Source: Polynucleobacter sp. KF022 (lineage in GTDB: Bacteria; Pseudomonadota; Gammaproteobacteria; Burkholderiales; Burkholderiaceae). Taken from it: DNA of 64,000 nt. The translations under genes and the position numbers were made by a program. Location: contig NZ_AP026972.1 of NCBI RefSeq assembly GCF_027924105.1, positions 372,001 to 436,000 on the forward strand. The letters run 5' to 3'. Positions 31,619 through 40,821 of the stretch are shown here, in pieces. Under the pieces are notes generated by a model. That model made no database searches, was not told the origin of the DNA, and saw only the letters and a program-made list of their open reading frames with translations. Within the stretch, counting starts at the first letter, position 1. Every line of letters begins with the position of its first letter.

Positions 31619-34255
31619 TTAAACCGTTTTTTCTTGGCCGCCGGTTTCAACTAAAACCATTGGGCCTTCAGGAAGTTGGGCAGCAGGCTTAGGTGTTCTA
31701 CCTAAGTTATGTGCCATAGGCTCTGCCTGAATCTGACTTTGCGCTTCAGCATGCTTTGACGAGTCTGTAGCGACCCAGATCATGCCAGCAGATTGCACAA
31801 CACTATGCAATGGAGTTTCTTCAAGCGCCTGGAAAGACACCTTTGGAAGTTCTGGGGCAGGCTTGCTAATGACTTCAGCTGCAGCAGCCATTACTACGGC
31901 AACAGGTGATGCGCTTTGGGCAACTGGAGTTGCGGCAGGAGCAGAGGCAGTATTTTGCGCAGGGCGATTAGATTGACGTGGGGCGCGGGGTGCGCGTTCC
32001 TGTCTTTCCTGTTTCTGTGCTGCAGGCTTTGCATTACCAAAGCTATTGGCGAGGTTTTGAATTGGCATTGATGCAGATGCACCAGCCATTCCCACTGGAG
32101 GGCCTGCAAATGGAATTGCTGATACAGCAGTAGCTTGTGGATTAGTGGCGTCATTACCGCCCTCTACACGCTCACCACGTTGACCACGTCCACGACCACG
32201 ACGATTGCGTCCACGACCACGACGCTCTTCACCATCTGCGCCTGGAGTAGCTTCACCACCAGGTGCAGCTTCAGTTGCAGGCGTTACAGCGGCTGGATTA
32301 GCTTGACGTTCTGGCTTAGGACCATTTTGATTGCCCTGATTGCGGTTACCGTTTCGGTTGTTGCGGTTGCGATTATTGTTGCCACCTTCGCTTGGCGTGC
32401 CTTCAGCTGCATTTGCTGCAGGACGCTCAGTGCGGTCTCCGCGACGATTGCGACCACGATTGCGATCACCGCCGTTGCCGTTACGACCTTGGTTACGACC
32501 ACGATTGTTGCTTGGTGCTGGCTTTTCTTCAACCGTTGGGGATGAGCCAAAGAGGCTCTTAATAAATCCAAAGAATCCGCCGGAGCTTTCTGCTTTAACT
32601 GTTTCTGTGCGGGCAGGGCGTGGTTGGCTAATTGGCGCCGGTTGTGTTGGTGTAATGCCTTTAACAGCTGCCTCTGGACGCGCTTTAACATCAGCATCTT
32701 TTTTGCTAACAGTTGTGTCGGTTTCCAATTCACGAGCAGCTTCTTCAGCCATGACATAACTTGCTTTTTGATCGTCGAGACGAGGATCATCATGACGTAA
32801 GCGCTCTAATTTGTAATGCGGCGTTTCTAAATGCTTATTCGGAACCATTAAGACGTTCACTTTGAAGCGAGTCTCAATCTTGATCACTTCAGCACGTTTT
32901 TCATTTAAGAGGAATGCAGCCACTTCGACTGGTACCTGAGTATGAATCGCTGCTGTGTTTTCCTTCATCGCTTCTTCTTGGATGATGCGTAGAACTTGCA
33001 ATGCAGAAGACTCGGTATCGCGGATGTGGCCAGTGCCATTACAACGTGGGCAGGTTACATGGCTACCCTCAGACAATGCTGGACGCAAGCGCTGGCGGGA
33101 CATTTCCATCAAGCCAAACTTGGAGATCTTGCCCATTTGAACGCGGGCGCGGTCATGACGCAGAGCATCGCGCAAGCGATTCTCAACATCCTTCTGAGCC
33201 TTGCTTGATTCCATGTCGATAAAGTCAATCACGATCAATCCGCCCAAGTCACGTAAACGAGCTTGACGTGCGATTTCATCGGCAGCTTCTAAGTTGGTGC
33301 GCGTCGCAGTCTCCTCAATATCAGAGCCGCGAGTTGCGCGTGCGGAGTTCACGTCTACTGAAACCAAAGCTTCAGTGTGGTCGATCACGATTGCGCCGCC
33401 AGATGGCAGTGGCACTGTACGTGAATACGCAGTTTCAATTTGATGCTCAATTTGGAAACGTGAGAACAAAGGCACATCATCTTGATAGCGCTTTACGCGT
33501 GGCAAGTTGTCTGGCATTACAACAGACATAAATGCAGCAGCTTGTTCGTAGATGTCATCGGTATCGATGAGAATCTCGCCGATATCCGGCTGGAAGTAAT
33601 CGCGAATCGCACGAATGACCAAGCTAGATTCAAGATAGATCAATAGTGGAGCAGAGTTGCCTTTAGCGGCTTCATCGATCGCTTTCCATAATTGCATGAG
33701 GTAACTTAAGTCCCACTGCAATTCAGTAGCATCGCGACCAATACCTGCGGTACGAGCAATGATGCTCATACCATCAGCCACTTCTAATTGAGACATGGCT
33801 TCACGGAGTTCTTGACGGTCTTCACCTTCAATGCGACGGGATACGCCGCCTCCACGTGGGTTATTTGGCATTAAGACCAAATAACGACCTGCCAAGGAGA
33901 TAAAGGAGGTGAGGGCTGCACCTTTTTGGCCGCGCTCTTCTTTTTCTACTTGAACAATGATTTCTTGACCTTCGCGCAAGGCATCCTTGATGGAAGCATT
34001 GCGAACGTCGATACCTTCTTTAAAGTAACTGCGGGCTACTTCCTTGAATGGCAAGAAGCCATGACGCTCTTCGCCGTAATTGACAAAGCAGGCCTCAAGG
34101 GAAGGTTCAATACGGGTAATGACACCTTTGTAGATATTGCCTTTGCGTTGTTCACGGCCGGCAGCTTCGATATCGATATCAATGAGTTTTTGACCATCAA
34201 CGATGGCAACTCGCAACTCTTCTTGTTGAGTTGCATTAAACAACATGCGTTTCAT
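31619..34255 (-). CDS. rne: Ribonuclease E
   Basis: An 878-residue RNase E. The N-terminal catalytic half has the S1 RNA-binding part (GNIYKGVITRIEPSLEACFVNYG), the catalytic Asp residues in VSVDVNSARAT and IVIDFIDM, and the zinc-link CPRCNGTG. From about 530 on, the C-terminal half is low-complexity: Asn/Arg/Gly-rich (NRGRNQGRNGNGG, NNRNRNNRNGNRNQ), then Ala/Pro/Gln-rich, expected to be disordered and to recruit degradosome partners. The end is GPMVLVETGG. It initiates mRNA decay and rRNA/tRNA processing at the membrane. A ~375-base leader precedes it. Confidence 0.96.
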   Translation of the reverse strand: MKRMLFNATQQEELRVAIVDGQKLIDIDIEAAGREQRKGNIYKGVITRIEPSLEACFVNYGEERHGFLPFKEVARSYFKEGIDVRNASIKDALREGQEIIVQVEKEERGQKGAALTSFISLAGRYLVLMPNNPRGGGVSRRIEGEDRQELREAMSQLEVADGMSIIARTAGIGRDATELQWDLSYLMQLWKAIDEAAKGNSAPLLIYLESSLVIRAIRDYFQPDIGEILIDTDDIYEQAAAFMSVVMPDNLPRVKRYQDDVPLFSRFQIEHQIETAYSRTVPLPSGGAIVIDHTEALVSVDVNSARATRGSDIEETATRTNLEAADEIARQARLRDLGGLIVIDFIDMESSKAQKDVENRLRDALRHDRARVQMGKISKFGLMEMSRQRLRPALSEGSHVTCPRCNGTGHIRDTESSALQVLRIIQEEAMKENTAAIHTQVPVEVAAFLLNEKRAEVIKIETRFKVNVLMVPNKHLETPHYKLERLRHDDPRLDDQKASYVMAEEAARELETDTTVSKKDADVKARPEAAVKGITPTQPAPISQPRPARTETVKAESSGGFFGFIKSLFGSSPTVEEKPAPSNNRGRNQGRNGNGGDRNRGRNRRGDRTERPAANAAEGTPSEGGNNNRNRNNRNGNRNQGNQNGPKPERQANPAAVTPATEAAPGGEATPGADGEERRGRGRNRRGRGRGQRGERVEGGNDATNPQATAVSAIPFAGPPVGMAGASASMPIQNLANSFGNAKPAAQKQERQERAPRAPRQSNRPAQNTASAPAATPVAQSASPVAVVMAAAAEVISKPAPELPKVSFQALEETPLHSVVQSAGMIWVATDSSKHAEAQSQIQAEPMAHNLGRTPKPAAQLPEGPMVLVETGGQEKTV

Positions 34256-34630
34256 AACACTCTCCTATGGGGGAGGGTGACCTTGCGCGCTGCGTTAGGG
34301 GACAAGTTAAATACCACTTAGGACTGAGCCTAAGGCGGTTTATGAGTGTGGATCATGCAAATCTAAGCACTTTTTGCTTAGTTCACCCAGTTAACGGTTG
34401 GTTAAATCGGTGCCACACTTGACGATCGCCGCAGAGACCTCCTTTAGGTCATCAATGCAGGCGCGCGCCTGAAAACTGTCTTCTAATCGCGGGTCGCGGC
34501 ATACGGCACACCAACCCTGCGCCTCATTGCAACGGGGGAGGGGCAACCCCGGGAGTCTTTTAAAGGGCGACTCCAAGCTCCACGATTCAAACCTGACTTC
34601 AGGTTGGTCTCGGGCCAATAAATTGGCTAG
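34256..34630 (-). promoter_or_regulatory. Structured 5' leader of rne, probable autoregulation region
   Basis: About 375 bases between the predicted start of transcription and the rne ATG contain several hairpins: GACCT/AGGTC near 34436-34449, the 14-base palindrome CAGGCGCGCGCCTG at 34458-34471, GGGGCAACCCC near 34542-34552 and GGAGTC/GACTCC at 34551-34574. E. coli rne has a comparable structured leader cut by RNase E itself. The frame that can be read here in the same direction (34391-34663) is most likely not coding. No other gene is seen in this stretch. Confidence 0.55.
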
Positions 34631-34637
34631 AGCGTTG

Positions 34638-34643
34638 ATTATA
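34638..34643 (-). promoter_or_regulatory. Predicted -10 element of the rne promoter
   Basis: A perfect TATAAT read on the minus strand, with only a weak -35 (CATTGT/CCATTG) 16-17 bases before it. It places the start of transcription near 34631. Confidence 0.5.
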
Positions 34644-34719
34644 CGGCACAAGTTGCGTGACAATGGGGTATTGTTGAGTCCCTTGTCGTCCCCTGCCGGG
34701 GTCGCAAGAGAGATAAATC

Positions 34720-35733
34720 ATGAAATCTGAACCCATTTCCAAGCCTTATATGGCAAAAACGCCTACTAATTCAGCGCCTGCTGCGGTGCATCTTCAGACC
34801 ATCGGTCCGGAAGAGGCAGGCCAGCGTTTGGATAATTATTTGCTGCGCTGGGCCAAGGGGGTTCCTAAAAGCCACGTTTACCGAATTATTCGATCGGGAG
34901 AGGTTCGGGTTAATAAAAAGCGTGCTGAGCCAACAACTCGCCTAGTTGAGGGTGATGTGGTGCGCGTCCCGCCTGTTCGTATTGCTGAGCCAGCTCAAAT
35001 GGCTGCCGTGAATTCTGCTCAAACCAAGTCTCGGGCGCATGGTTACTCGGACAAAATGCCAATTCTGTTTGAAGATGAAGCACTCTTAATAGTGAACAAG
35101 CCAGCAGGTTTGGCTGTGCATGGTGGTTCTGGTATTGCACTTGGGGTAATCGAAACTTTGCGTATTACTCGCCCCGAACTCAAATTTTTGGAATTGGTAC
35201 ATCGCTTAGATCGAGATACCTCAGGCGTTTTGCTTTTGGCTAAAAAACGAAGCGCCTTGGTTGAGCTGCATCGCCAAATTCGTGAAGGTCAAACGGATAA
35301 GCGTTATTACTTGCTAGCGCATGGTGAAATCATCCAGGGCGCGCAAACCATGCAGCTTAAATATCCGCTACATAAATATCTTCTTCCGAATGGCGAGCGT
35401 CGTGTAAGGGTCGACCCAGATGGCTTGCCAAGCCATACCGCATTGAGGGTGACCAAAGCACTCAAGCGTGAGGGCGCTGCCATTACGCTTGCAGAGGCCC
35501 AGCTAAAGACGGGACGCATACACCAAATTCGGGTTCATCTACAAAAACTAGGTCATGCTATTTTGGGCGACGATAAGTATGGTTTTGAAGATTTGGATAA
35601 GGTGATTAAATCTAAGCGTCTGTATCTGCATGCGCATCTGGCTGGCTTTACCCATCCGCGCACCGGCGAGAAGATGCGCATAGAGTCGCCACTGCCGCCA
35701 GAATTTACTGCCATGATGAAAACCTTTGAGTAA
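34720..35733 (+). CDS. rluC: 23S rRNA pseudouridine synthase RluC
   Basis: A 337-residue RluA-family enzyme with an N-terminal S4 domain (GQRLDNYLLRWAKGVPKSHVYRIIRSGEVRVN) and the catalytic core with Asp in VHRLDRDTSGVLLLAKK near residue 168 and KTGRIHQIRVH. It isomerises U955, U2504 and U2580 type sites in 23S rRNA. Divergent from rne, the same arrangement as in E. coli. AGAGAGA lies before the ATG. A short N-terminal extension (MKSEPISKPYMAKTPT) precedes the S4 domain; ATG at residue 11 is possible. Confidence 0.92.
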   Translation: MKSEPISKPYMAKTPTNSAPAAVHLQTIGPEEAGQRLDNYLLRWAKGVPKSHVYRIIRSGEVRVNKKRAEPTTRLVEGDVVRVPPVRIAEPAQMAAVNSAQTKSRAHGYSDKMPILFEDEALLIVNKPAGLAVHGGSGIALGVIETLRITRPELKFLELVHRLDRDTSGVLLLAKKRSALVELHRQIREGQTDKRYYLLAHGEIIQGAQTMQLKYPLHKYLLPNGERRVRVDPDGLPSHTALRVTKALKREGAAITLAEAQLKTGRIHQIRVHLQKLGHAILGDDKYGFEDLDKVIKSKRLYLHAHLAGFTHPRTGEKMRIESPLPPEFTAMMKTFE

Positions 35734-35744
35734 TAAAAATCAGA

Positions 35745-36425
35745 ATGTCTCAAACGAATAAATCGAATCGACCGTACGACCTCATTGTTTGGGATTGGGA
35801 CGGAACTATTATGGATTCCACGCCAACGATCGTGCATTGCATTCAGCAGGCCTGTCGTGATCTAGGCTTTAAGGCGCCAGACGATACCCTGGCAAGTTCA
35901 GTGATCGGCTTGGGGATTCAGGACTCATTGAGAAGAGCGGTGCCTTGGATTGAGCCAGCTCATTTTCCAAAGCTAACTGAACGTTTTCGATATCACTATT
36001 TAGCAAAAGATCACGAACTCGATTTGTTTGTTGGCATTCGTGAGCTTTTAGAAGAATTGCATGCTCAGCAATATTTATTAGGCGTCGCTACTGGTAAATC
36101 ACGAGTAGGCTTAGATCGCTCACTCAAGCATCATCAGATTGGTCACCTCTTCCACGAGACCCGTACAGCTGATGAGTCATTCTCCAAGCCCCATCCAGGA
36201 ATGCTGTTGGAGTTATCGGACGTTACTCAGGTTCCTACACGCCGTATGCTCATGATTGGCGATACCACGCATGACTTGGACATGGCTGCTAATGCTGGTG
36301 TAGATGCTGTAGCTGTTACTTATGGCGCCCATCCCCCAAGCGCTCTGAAAGAATCGCCATCATTGGCGCATGTTGATGATGTTGCGCAGCTCTCGCAATG
36401 GCTTAAAAATAAACTGCAACACTAA
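35745..36425 (+). CDS. HAD-superfamily phosphatase, phosphoglycolate phosphatase-like
   Basis: A 226-residue HAD hydrolase: motif I VWDWDGTIMDS at about 12-22 with both Asp, motif II TGKS near 109, motif III Lys in FSKPHPGM near 145, motif IV GDTTHDLDMAANAG near 170. A helical cap lies between I and II. Likely substrate is 2-phosphoglycolate or another small phosphate ester. Follows rluC by 11 bases and precedes the S49 peptidase by 12, so all three share a transcript. Confidence 0.87.
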   Translation: MSQTNKSNRPYDLIVWDWDGTIMDSTPTIVHCIQQACRDLGFKAPDDTLASSVIGLGIQDSLRRAVPWIEPAHFPKLTERFRYHYLAKDHELDLFVGIRELLEELHAQQYLLGVATGKSRVGLDRSLKHHQIGHLFHETRTADESFSKPHPGMLLELSDVTQVPTRRMLMIGDTTHDLDMAANAGVDAVAVTYGAHPPSALKESPSLAHVDDVAQLSQWLKNKLQH

Positions 36426-36437
36426 GGAAGTAAAAAG

Positions 36438-37385
36438 ATGGAAAAAAATCCAAACCCAAATTGGGAGCGTCAAGCTCTAGAGCATCTCTTATTAGAAAAT
36501 TTAAAAGAGACTCGTAAGGCACGTCGTTGGAAAGCGGTATTACGAGTGCTGACTTTGTTGGTGATCGTAGGCGCCCTGCTAGCAATATTTGATTTTCATC
36601 TTCCGGGCAAAGGCATGGGAGTTGAAAAACATACTGCGCTAGTCACTCTTGAAGGTGAGATCTCTTCTAGTTCATTGGCCAATGCGATGGATGTGAATTC
36701 ATCCTTATTGGCAGCATTTGAAAACGAAAGTAGTGCCGGTGTTGTATTGCGTATCAACAGCCCAGGTGGCTCCCCTGTACAAGCGGGGATGATTAATGAT
36801 GAGATTCATCGCTTACGCAAGCTCTACCCCAAAAAACCATTTTATGTAGTGGTAGAAGATATCTGCGCATCTGGCGGCTACTACGTTGCTGTAGCAGCAG
36901 ATCAAATCTTGGTAGACAAGGCAAGCTTGGTGGGTTCCATTGGTGTGATCATGGAAGGCTTTGGTTTTACAGGCTTGATGGATAAATTAGGTGTAACTCG
37001 CCGTATGATCACTTCCGGCCCCAATAAAGGCATGCTGGACCCATTTAGCAAAGAAGATCCTAAGCAAGTAGAGATGGTGAGAACCATGATTGATGAGATT
37101 CATCAACAATTTATTGCGGTAGTTAAGGAAGGTCGAGGCGATCGATTAAAAGATGTTCCGGATTTATTTTCTGGACGCATTTGGAATGGCGAGCAAGCGG
37201 TGAAGATTGGCTTAGCCGATGGATATGGCACGGTGGATACAGTGGCACGCGATATCTTTAAAGCCCCGGATATTCTTGATTACACCTTGAAAGAGAATTT
37301 TGCTGAACGTGTTGCTAAACGCTTTGGTGCAGAAGCTGGGGCTGCTGCTGGCAAGGCTTTAGTTAAGGCGCCTGATCTTAAATAA
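36438..37385 (+). CDS. sppA: S49-family signal peptide peptidase (SppA-like)
   Basis: A 315-residue short SppA. One N-terminal membrane helix (about 37-53), then the ClpP-like domain with NSPGGSPVQAG, catalytic Ser in ICASGGYYVA near 139 and Lys in SGPNKGML near 193, consistent with the Ser/Lys dyad. GSIGVIMEGFG is conserved in the family. It cuts remnant signal peptides in the inner membrane. Last gene of the rluC operon; a terminator hairpin begins 43 bases after its stop, inside the end of the converging gene. Confidence 0.9.
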   Translation: MEKNPNPNWERQALEHLLLENLKETRKARRWKAVLRVLTLLVIVGALLAIFDFHLPGKGMGVEKHTALVTLEGEISSSSLANAMDVNSSLLAAFENESSAGVVLRINSPGGSPVQAGMINDEIHRLRKLYPKKPFYVVVEDICASGGYYVAVAADQILVDKASLVGSIGVIMEGFGFTGLMDKLGVTRRMITSGPNKGMLDPFSKEDPKQVEMVRTMIDEIHQQFIAVVKEGRGDRLKDVPDLFSGRIWNGEQAVKIGLADGYGTVDTVARDIFKAPDILDYTLKENFAERVAKRFGAEAGAAAGKALVKAPDLK

Positions 37386-37427
37386 ATTAAGCAAAAAAAC
37401 GTAACCTAAAACTACAGCATTAAAGAC

Positions 37428-38198
37428 TTAGGCCAATAGTAGAAATACTGTTGGCCTATTTTGTAATGAGGCGCAAGCAGTTTCATTGGGGTAGCGCTTA
37501 CGCCATTCTGCAACCGACAACGTGGTAATCATTTCTGATGGGAGGCTCAAATCGACGCCAAGACATAGCAAGCTCTGAGGTGCTAAAGAGTTCATGCAAG
37601 CCATCAGCATTGCGGTATTGCGATAGGGTGTCTCAATCCAAATTTGGGTTTGCTGCAATTTACGAGACTCAGCTTCCAGCTGCTTGAGTTTTGCTGTGCG
37701 CTCATGAGTATCGTGAGGTAGGTAGCCTTGAAATGCAAAGCGCTGACCATTGAGCCCACTAGCCATGAGCCCTAGCAAAATTGAGCTTGGCCCAACCAAT
37801 GGCTTTACTTGTGCGCCTAACTTATGAGCTGCTAGAACCAACTCTGCGCCTGGATCAGCCACGCCGGGTACTCCTGCTTCTGACATGAGGCCCATATCGT
37901 TTCCGGCAAGCAGAGGTTTTAGTAAGTCAGCAGGTTTTACTGAATCACCATATTTGGCATTACGTGCTGCACCACGCCATTCACTCATTTGCATTTCTTG
38001 AATCGTGCAGACTAAAGGTGAGGCAGACTCAATTGCTTTTAATAGGGCACGCGCTGTTTTAGCGTCTTCCACAATCCAATGTTTGAGTTTGGCTGATTGT
38101 GTAATTGTTTCCGCAGGAAGCACCCATGGCAATTGTTCGGCACGGCCATCATCACCCAAGGTGTTTGGAATTAAATATAGGGTACCGAGTTTGCTCAT
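37428..38198 (-). CDS. SAM-dependent methyltransferase, RsmI paralogue
   Basis: A 256-residue tetrapyrrole-methylase-fold protein related to RsmI: LYLIPNTLGDD, MSEAGVPGVADPGAELV and VGPSSILLGLMASGLNGQRFAFQGYLP align with the RsmI pattern SDAGTPGISDPG and GPSA. It lacks the N-terminal glycine-rich features of true RsmI and may modify another RNA. It overlaps no gene; maf is 19 bases upstream in the same direction. Its last ten codons contain the sppA terminator hairpin. Confidence 0.8.
   Translation of the reverse strand: MSKLGTLYLIPNTLGDDGRAEQLPWVLPAETITQSAKLKHWIVEDAKTARALLKAIESASPLVCTIQEMQMSEWRGAARNAKYGDSVKPADLLKPLLAGNDMGLMSEAGVPGVADPGAELVLAAHKLGAQVKPLVGPSSILLGLMASGLNGQRFAFQGYLPHDTHERTAKLKQLEAESRKLQQTQIWIETPYRNTAMLMACMNSLAPQSLLCLGVDLSLPSEMITTLSVAEWRKRYPNETACASLQNRPTVFLLLA
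37429..37462 (+). terminator. Intrinsic terminator for sppA embedded in the converging gene
   Basis: TAGGCCAATAGTA pairs with TACTGTTGGCCTA (one wobble) around a GAAA loop, followed by TTTT. The stem lies inside the last codons of the methyltransferase gene on the other strand. Confidence 0.8.
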
Positions 38199-38217
38199 AA
38201 ATAACCTCTTTTATTTT

Positions 38218-38820
38218 TTAGCGCTTAGTTTTTGCTGGGATTGAAAAACCAGCATCGCGCAATAAGCCTGTTAATGCAATAAGAGGTAGACCAATGAGTG
38301 CAGTAGGATCATCGCTTCTAATGGATTCCAGCAGGCTAATACCAAGGCCTTCAGACTTGGCGCTGCCAGCGCAATCATATGGTTCTTCAGTAAGTAAGTA
38401 GGCCTCTAAGACATTGTCTGGAAGTTTGCGAAAGGTAACTTCGGTAGGAACGCATAAAGTAGTTTGGGTATCGCCTTTCATTAGGCATAGAGCAGTTTGG
38501 AAAATGACTGTTTGACCACGCATGAGTTGTAATTGCGCTAACGCGCGTTCGAAATTACCCGGCTTACCAATTGCTGCGCCACAAAGATCTGCAACTTGAT
38601 CAGATCCTATCACCCAAGCATCGGGATGTTCATTTGCAACCGCAGCTGCCTTTGCGTGCGCGAGACGCATTGCTAAATCGAGAGTGCTCTCACCAGTGAG
38701 GGGTGTTTCATTTACCTTTGGTGAAATGACTTCAAAAGGAATCCGCAGGCGCTCTAAAAGTTCGCGGCGGTATTTGGAGGTAGACCCCAGAATTAAGGGT
38801 GGGTTTTGGAAACTACTCAT
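38218..38820 (-). CDS. Maf-family nucleotide pyrophosphatase (YceF-like)
   Basis: A 200-residue Maf protein: LGSTSKYRRELLERL at the N-terminus, VNETP, WVIGSDQVADL, the QLQLMRGQTV helix and EVTFRKLPD. The family hydrolyses non-canonical or modified nucleoside triphosphates; the YceF branch prefers 7-methyl-GTP. It is next to yceD, rpmF and plsX but divergent, as in many proteobacteria (maf-2 by yceD). Confidence 0.9.
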   Translation of the reverse strand: MSSFQNPPLILGSTSKYRRELLERLRIPFEVISPKVNETPLTGESTLDLAMRLAHAKAAAVANEHPDAWVIGSDQVADLCGAAIGKPGNFERALAQLQLMRGQTVIFQTALCLMKGDTQTTLCVPTEVTFRKLPDNVLEAYLLTEEPYDCAGSAKSEGLGISLLESIRSDDPTALIGLPLIALTGLLRDAGFSIPAKTKR

Positions 38821-38863
38821 CGTGTTCTGTGCTTTCTAGTGCCGCTTCATTTAGACTGATGCT

Positions 38864-39439
38864 ATGAATCGTAATCAAGTTTTACCTCAAGTCGAACTAT
38901 CCTCTGAGCCTAGCGCCTTAAAGAGGATAGATTTTTGTGCCCCTCAATCTTATAAGGGTGCTGGTTTTTTAAGCATCCCAGATCTGCCAAGAGTGGCTGA
39001 CGAGGCTTCAACTATCAATCCGAGTGACGGATTTGACTGGTCGGTTCAAACACATTTTGAAGACTCACCTGGTAGTGATCCACGTCAAATCCTCGAATTA
39101 GACCTAAAAGGCCGTCTGCACCTAGTCTGCCAGCGCTGTTTACAGGATTGCGCGGTGGATTTGGAAGAAAAGCGGCGTTTTGTCCTTGTGGCCACTGACG
39201 AAGAGGCTGACGCCTATCCCTTGGAGGATGAAGAGCAAGAGCCTTTGGTCATTAGCCAGCATTTCAACCTCCTGGAAACCATTGAGGATGAGGTTTTGCT
39301 GTCTTTACCCCTTATTCCCAAGCATCCAGAAGGCTTTTGCGAGCCTCATACCTCTACTTTCGGGGATGAGGGTGATGAAGAGACGTCAAATGAGCGTGAA
39401 AATCCCTTTAACATATTGAAAAATATGAGGAAAAACTGA
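38864..39439 (+). CDS. yceD: YceD family (DUF177) protein
   Basis: A 191-residue protein with CQRCLQDCAVDLEEKRRFVL near 95-114, the DUF177 core with its CxxC, and a hydrophobic-acidic C-terminus. In plants and bacteria the family is linked to 23S rRNA accumulation, which fits its place upstream of rpmF. About 100 bases separate it from rpmF, which has its own promoter. Confidence 0.85.
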   Translation: MNRNQVLPQVELSSEPSALKRIDFCAPQSYKGAGFLSIPDLPRVADEASTINPSDGFDWSVQTHFEDSPGSDPRQILELDLKGRLHLVCQRCLQDCAVDLEEKRRFVLVATDEEADAYPLEDEEQEPLVISQHFNLLETIEDEVLLSLPLIPKHPEGFCEPHTSTFGDEGDEETSNERENPFNILKNMRKN

Positions 39440-39512
39440 AAACAGGGCTTTGATTTCAGCTGTTGTTTTGCGTGCCTTTTGTCAATAAATCAAGCATTTA
39501 GGCGCTTTTCCG

Positions 39513-39521
39513 TGCTAGAAT
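39513..39521 (+). promoter_or_regulatory. Extended -10 promoter for rpmF
   Basis: TGCTAGAAT, an extended -10 (TG-n-TAGAAT), 24 bases before the rpmF ATG. The same nine bases occur before rpsF. Confidence 0.6.
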
Positions 39522-39544
39522 GTCGCCTTGCTTAGGAGTTCAAT

Positions 39545-39724
39545 ATGGCCGTTCAACAAAACAAAAAATCACCTTCCAAACGTGGCATGCATCGTGCGCA
39601 CGACTTTTTGACCGCACCTGCTACGGCTGTTGAAGCCACAACTGGTGAGGCTCATTTGCGCCACCACATTTCACCTAACGGCTACTATCGTGGTCGTAAA
39701 GTTGTTAAAACTAAAAACGACTAA
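39545..39724 (+). CDS. rpmF: 50S ribosomal protein L32
   Basis: A 59-residue protein with the L32 pattern: MAVQQNKKSPSKRGMHRAHD, then LRHHISPNGYYRGRKV. It has no zinc-binding cysteines, which is normal for this lineage. AGGAG lies six bases before the ATG. A terminator follows but plsX begins soon after, the common rpmF-plsX order. Confidence 0.96.
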   Translation: MAVQQNKKSPSKRGMHRAHDFLTAPATAVEATTGEAHLRHHISPNGYYRGRKVVKTKND

Positions 39725-39744
39725 TTTTTTAGTCTAAACAGATA

Positions 39745-39774
39745 GAAGCGGCTCCACTAAAAGCCGCTTTTTTC
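39745..39774 (+). terminator. Intrinsic terminator or attenuator between rpmF and plsX
   Basis: GAAGCGGCT / AGCCGCTTT stem followed by a run of T. It probably limits read-through from the ribosomal promoter into the fatty-acid genes. Confidence 0.8.
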
Positions 39775-39807
39775 TTGGATAAATCACTTGCAGCAATCAA
39801 TGAGTTT

Positions 39808-40821
39808 ATGAGCGTTACTCTAGCTATTGATGCCATGGGCGGAGATCATGGAGTCGTCGTGACGGTTCCAGCTGCCTGCGATTTTTTAGAAAAACATGTT
39901 GATGTGAAGATCGCCCTTGTCGGCGATCCCGATTTAATCAAGCAAGTCTTGAGTAAATCTTCTAAAGCTCCCATGGAGCGTATTCAAATTATTCCCGCTA
40001 GTGAAGTGGTCTTAATGGATGATCCCATTGAGGTAGCTTTGCGTCGCAAAAAAGATTCTTCAATGCGTGTTGCCATTGAGCAAGTCAAAGAGGGTGCAGC
40101 AGACGCAGTTATCTCTTCTGGTAACACTGGCGCACTCATGGCGATCTCTCGCTATATCCTTAAAACCCTTGAAGGTGTTGATCGTCCGGCGATTGCTACA
40201 GCCATCCCCAATGAATTAGGACGCGGCACAACGATGCTGGATTTGGGTGCGAACGCTGATTGCGAGCCAATGCACTTGGTTCAGTTTGCTCAAATGGCCA
40301 ACGTGATGGTTCAAGTGGTTGATGGTAAGCAAAATCCTTCGATTGGCCTTCTCAATATTGGCGAGGAAGTCATTAAGGGGAACGAAGTTGTGAAGCAAAC
40401 CAGCGAGTTGCTACGTGAAACTTCCTTAAACTTTTATGGCAACGTAGAAGGTAATGACATCTTTAAGGGCACCACCGATATTGTGGTGTGCGATGGTTTT
40501 GTGGGTAACGTTGTTTTAAAGGCTAGCGAAGGCTTGGCAAAAATGATGAGCGGTATGATTCGAGAAGAATTCAATCGCTCATGGTTAACTAAGTTAATGG
40601 CGATCTGTGCAATGGTGCCATTACTTAGGGTGCGTAAGCGCGTTGATCATCGTCGTTATAACGGTGCAGTATTGTTGGGTTTACGTGGTTGCGTCATTAA
40701 GAGCCATGGCTCTGCTGACCGCTTTGCGTTTGGTTTTGCTTTGGATCGCGCCTATGAGGCGGCCAAGAATCGCATGGTAGAGCGCATTGCTGCAGCCTTT
40801 GTGGTGGAGACAAAAGAATGA
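39808..40821 (+). CDS. plsX: Phosphate acyltransferase PlsX
   Basis: From ATG 39808 the protein has 337 residues (a TTG at 39775 is rejected because it lies in the terminator). Recognised by TLAIDAMGGDHG, ISSGNTGALMAIS, LDLGANADCEP and GFVGNVVLKASEG. It transfers acyl groups from ACP to phosphate for phospholipid synthesis. The stop overlaps the fabH start by 4 bases. Confidence 0.96.
   Translation: MSVTLAIDAMGGDHGVVVTVPAACDFLEKHVDVKIALVGDPDLIKQVLSKSSKAPMERIQIIPASEVVLMDDPIEVALRRKKDSSMRVAIEQVKEGAADAVISSGNTGALMAISRYILKTLEGVDRPAIATAIPNELGRGTTMLDLGANADCEPMHLVQFAQMANVMVQVVDGKQNPSIGLLNIGEEVIKGNEVVKQTSELLRETSLNFYGNVEGNDIFKGTTDIVVCDGFVGNVVLKASEGLAKMMSGMIREEFNRSWLTKLMAICAMVPLLRVRKRVDHRRYNGAVLLGLRGCVIKSHGSADRFAFGFALDRAYEAAKNRMVERIAAAFVVETKE

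Noticed and set aside
32160..32520. Repeated CGACCACGA-like units that could suggest a repeat array
   Set aside because: They encode the Arg/Asn/Gly-rich disordered tail of RNase E; units vary and there are no spacers, so it is not a CRISPR.
32135..32793. Several frames in other phases inside rne, some rich in Thr or Leu
   Set aside because: They mirror the low-complexity C-terminal coding sequence of rne and are shadows.
34391..34663. A 90-codon frame on the minus strand before rne
   Set aside because: It lies in the GC-rich hairpin leader, spans the predicted -10, has no recognisable domain and mixed composition; it is more likely untranslated.
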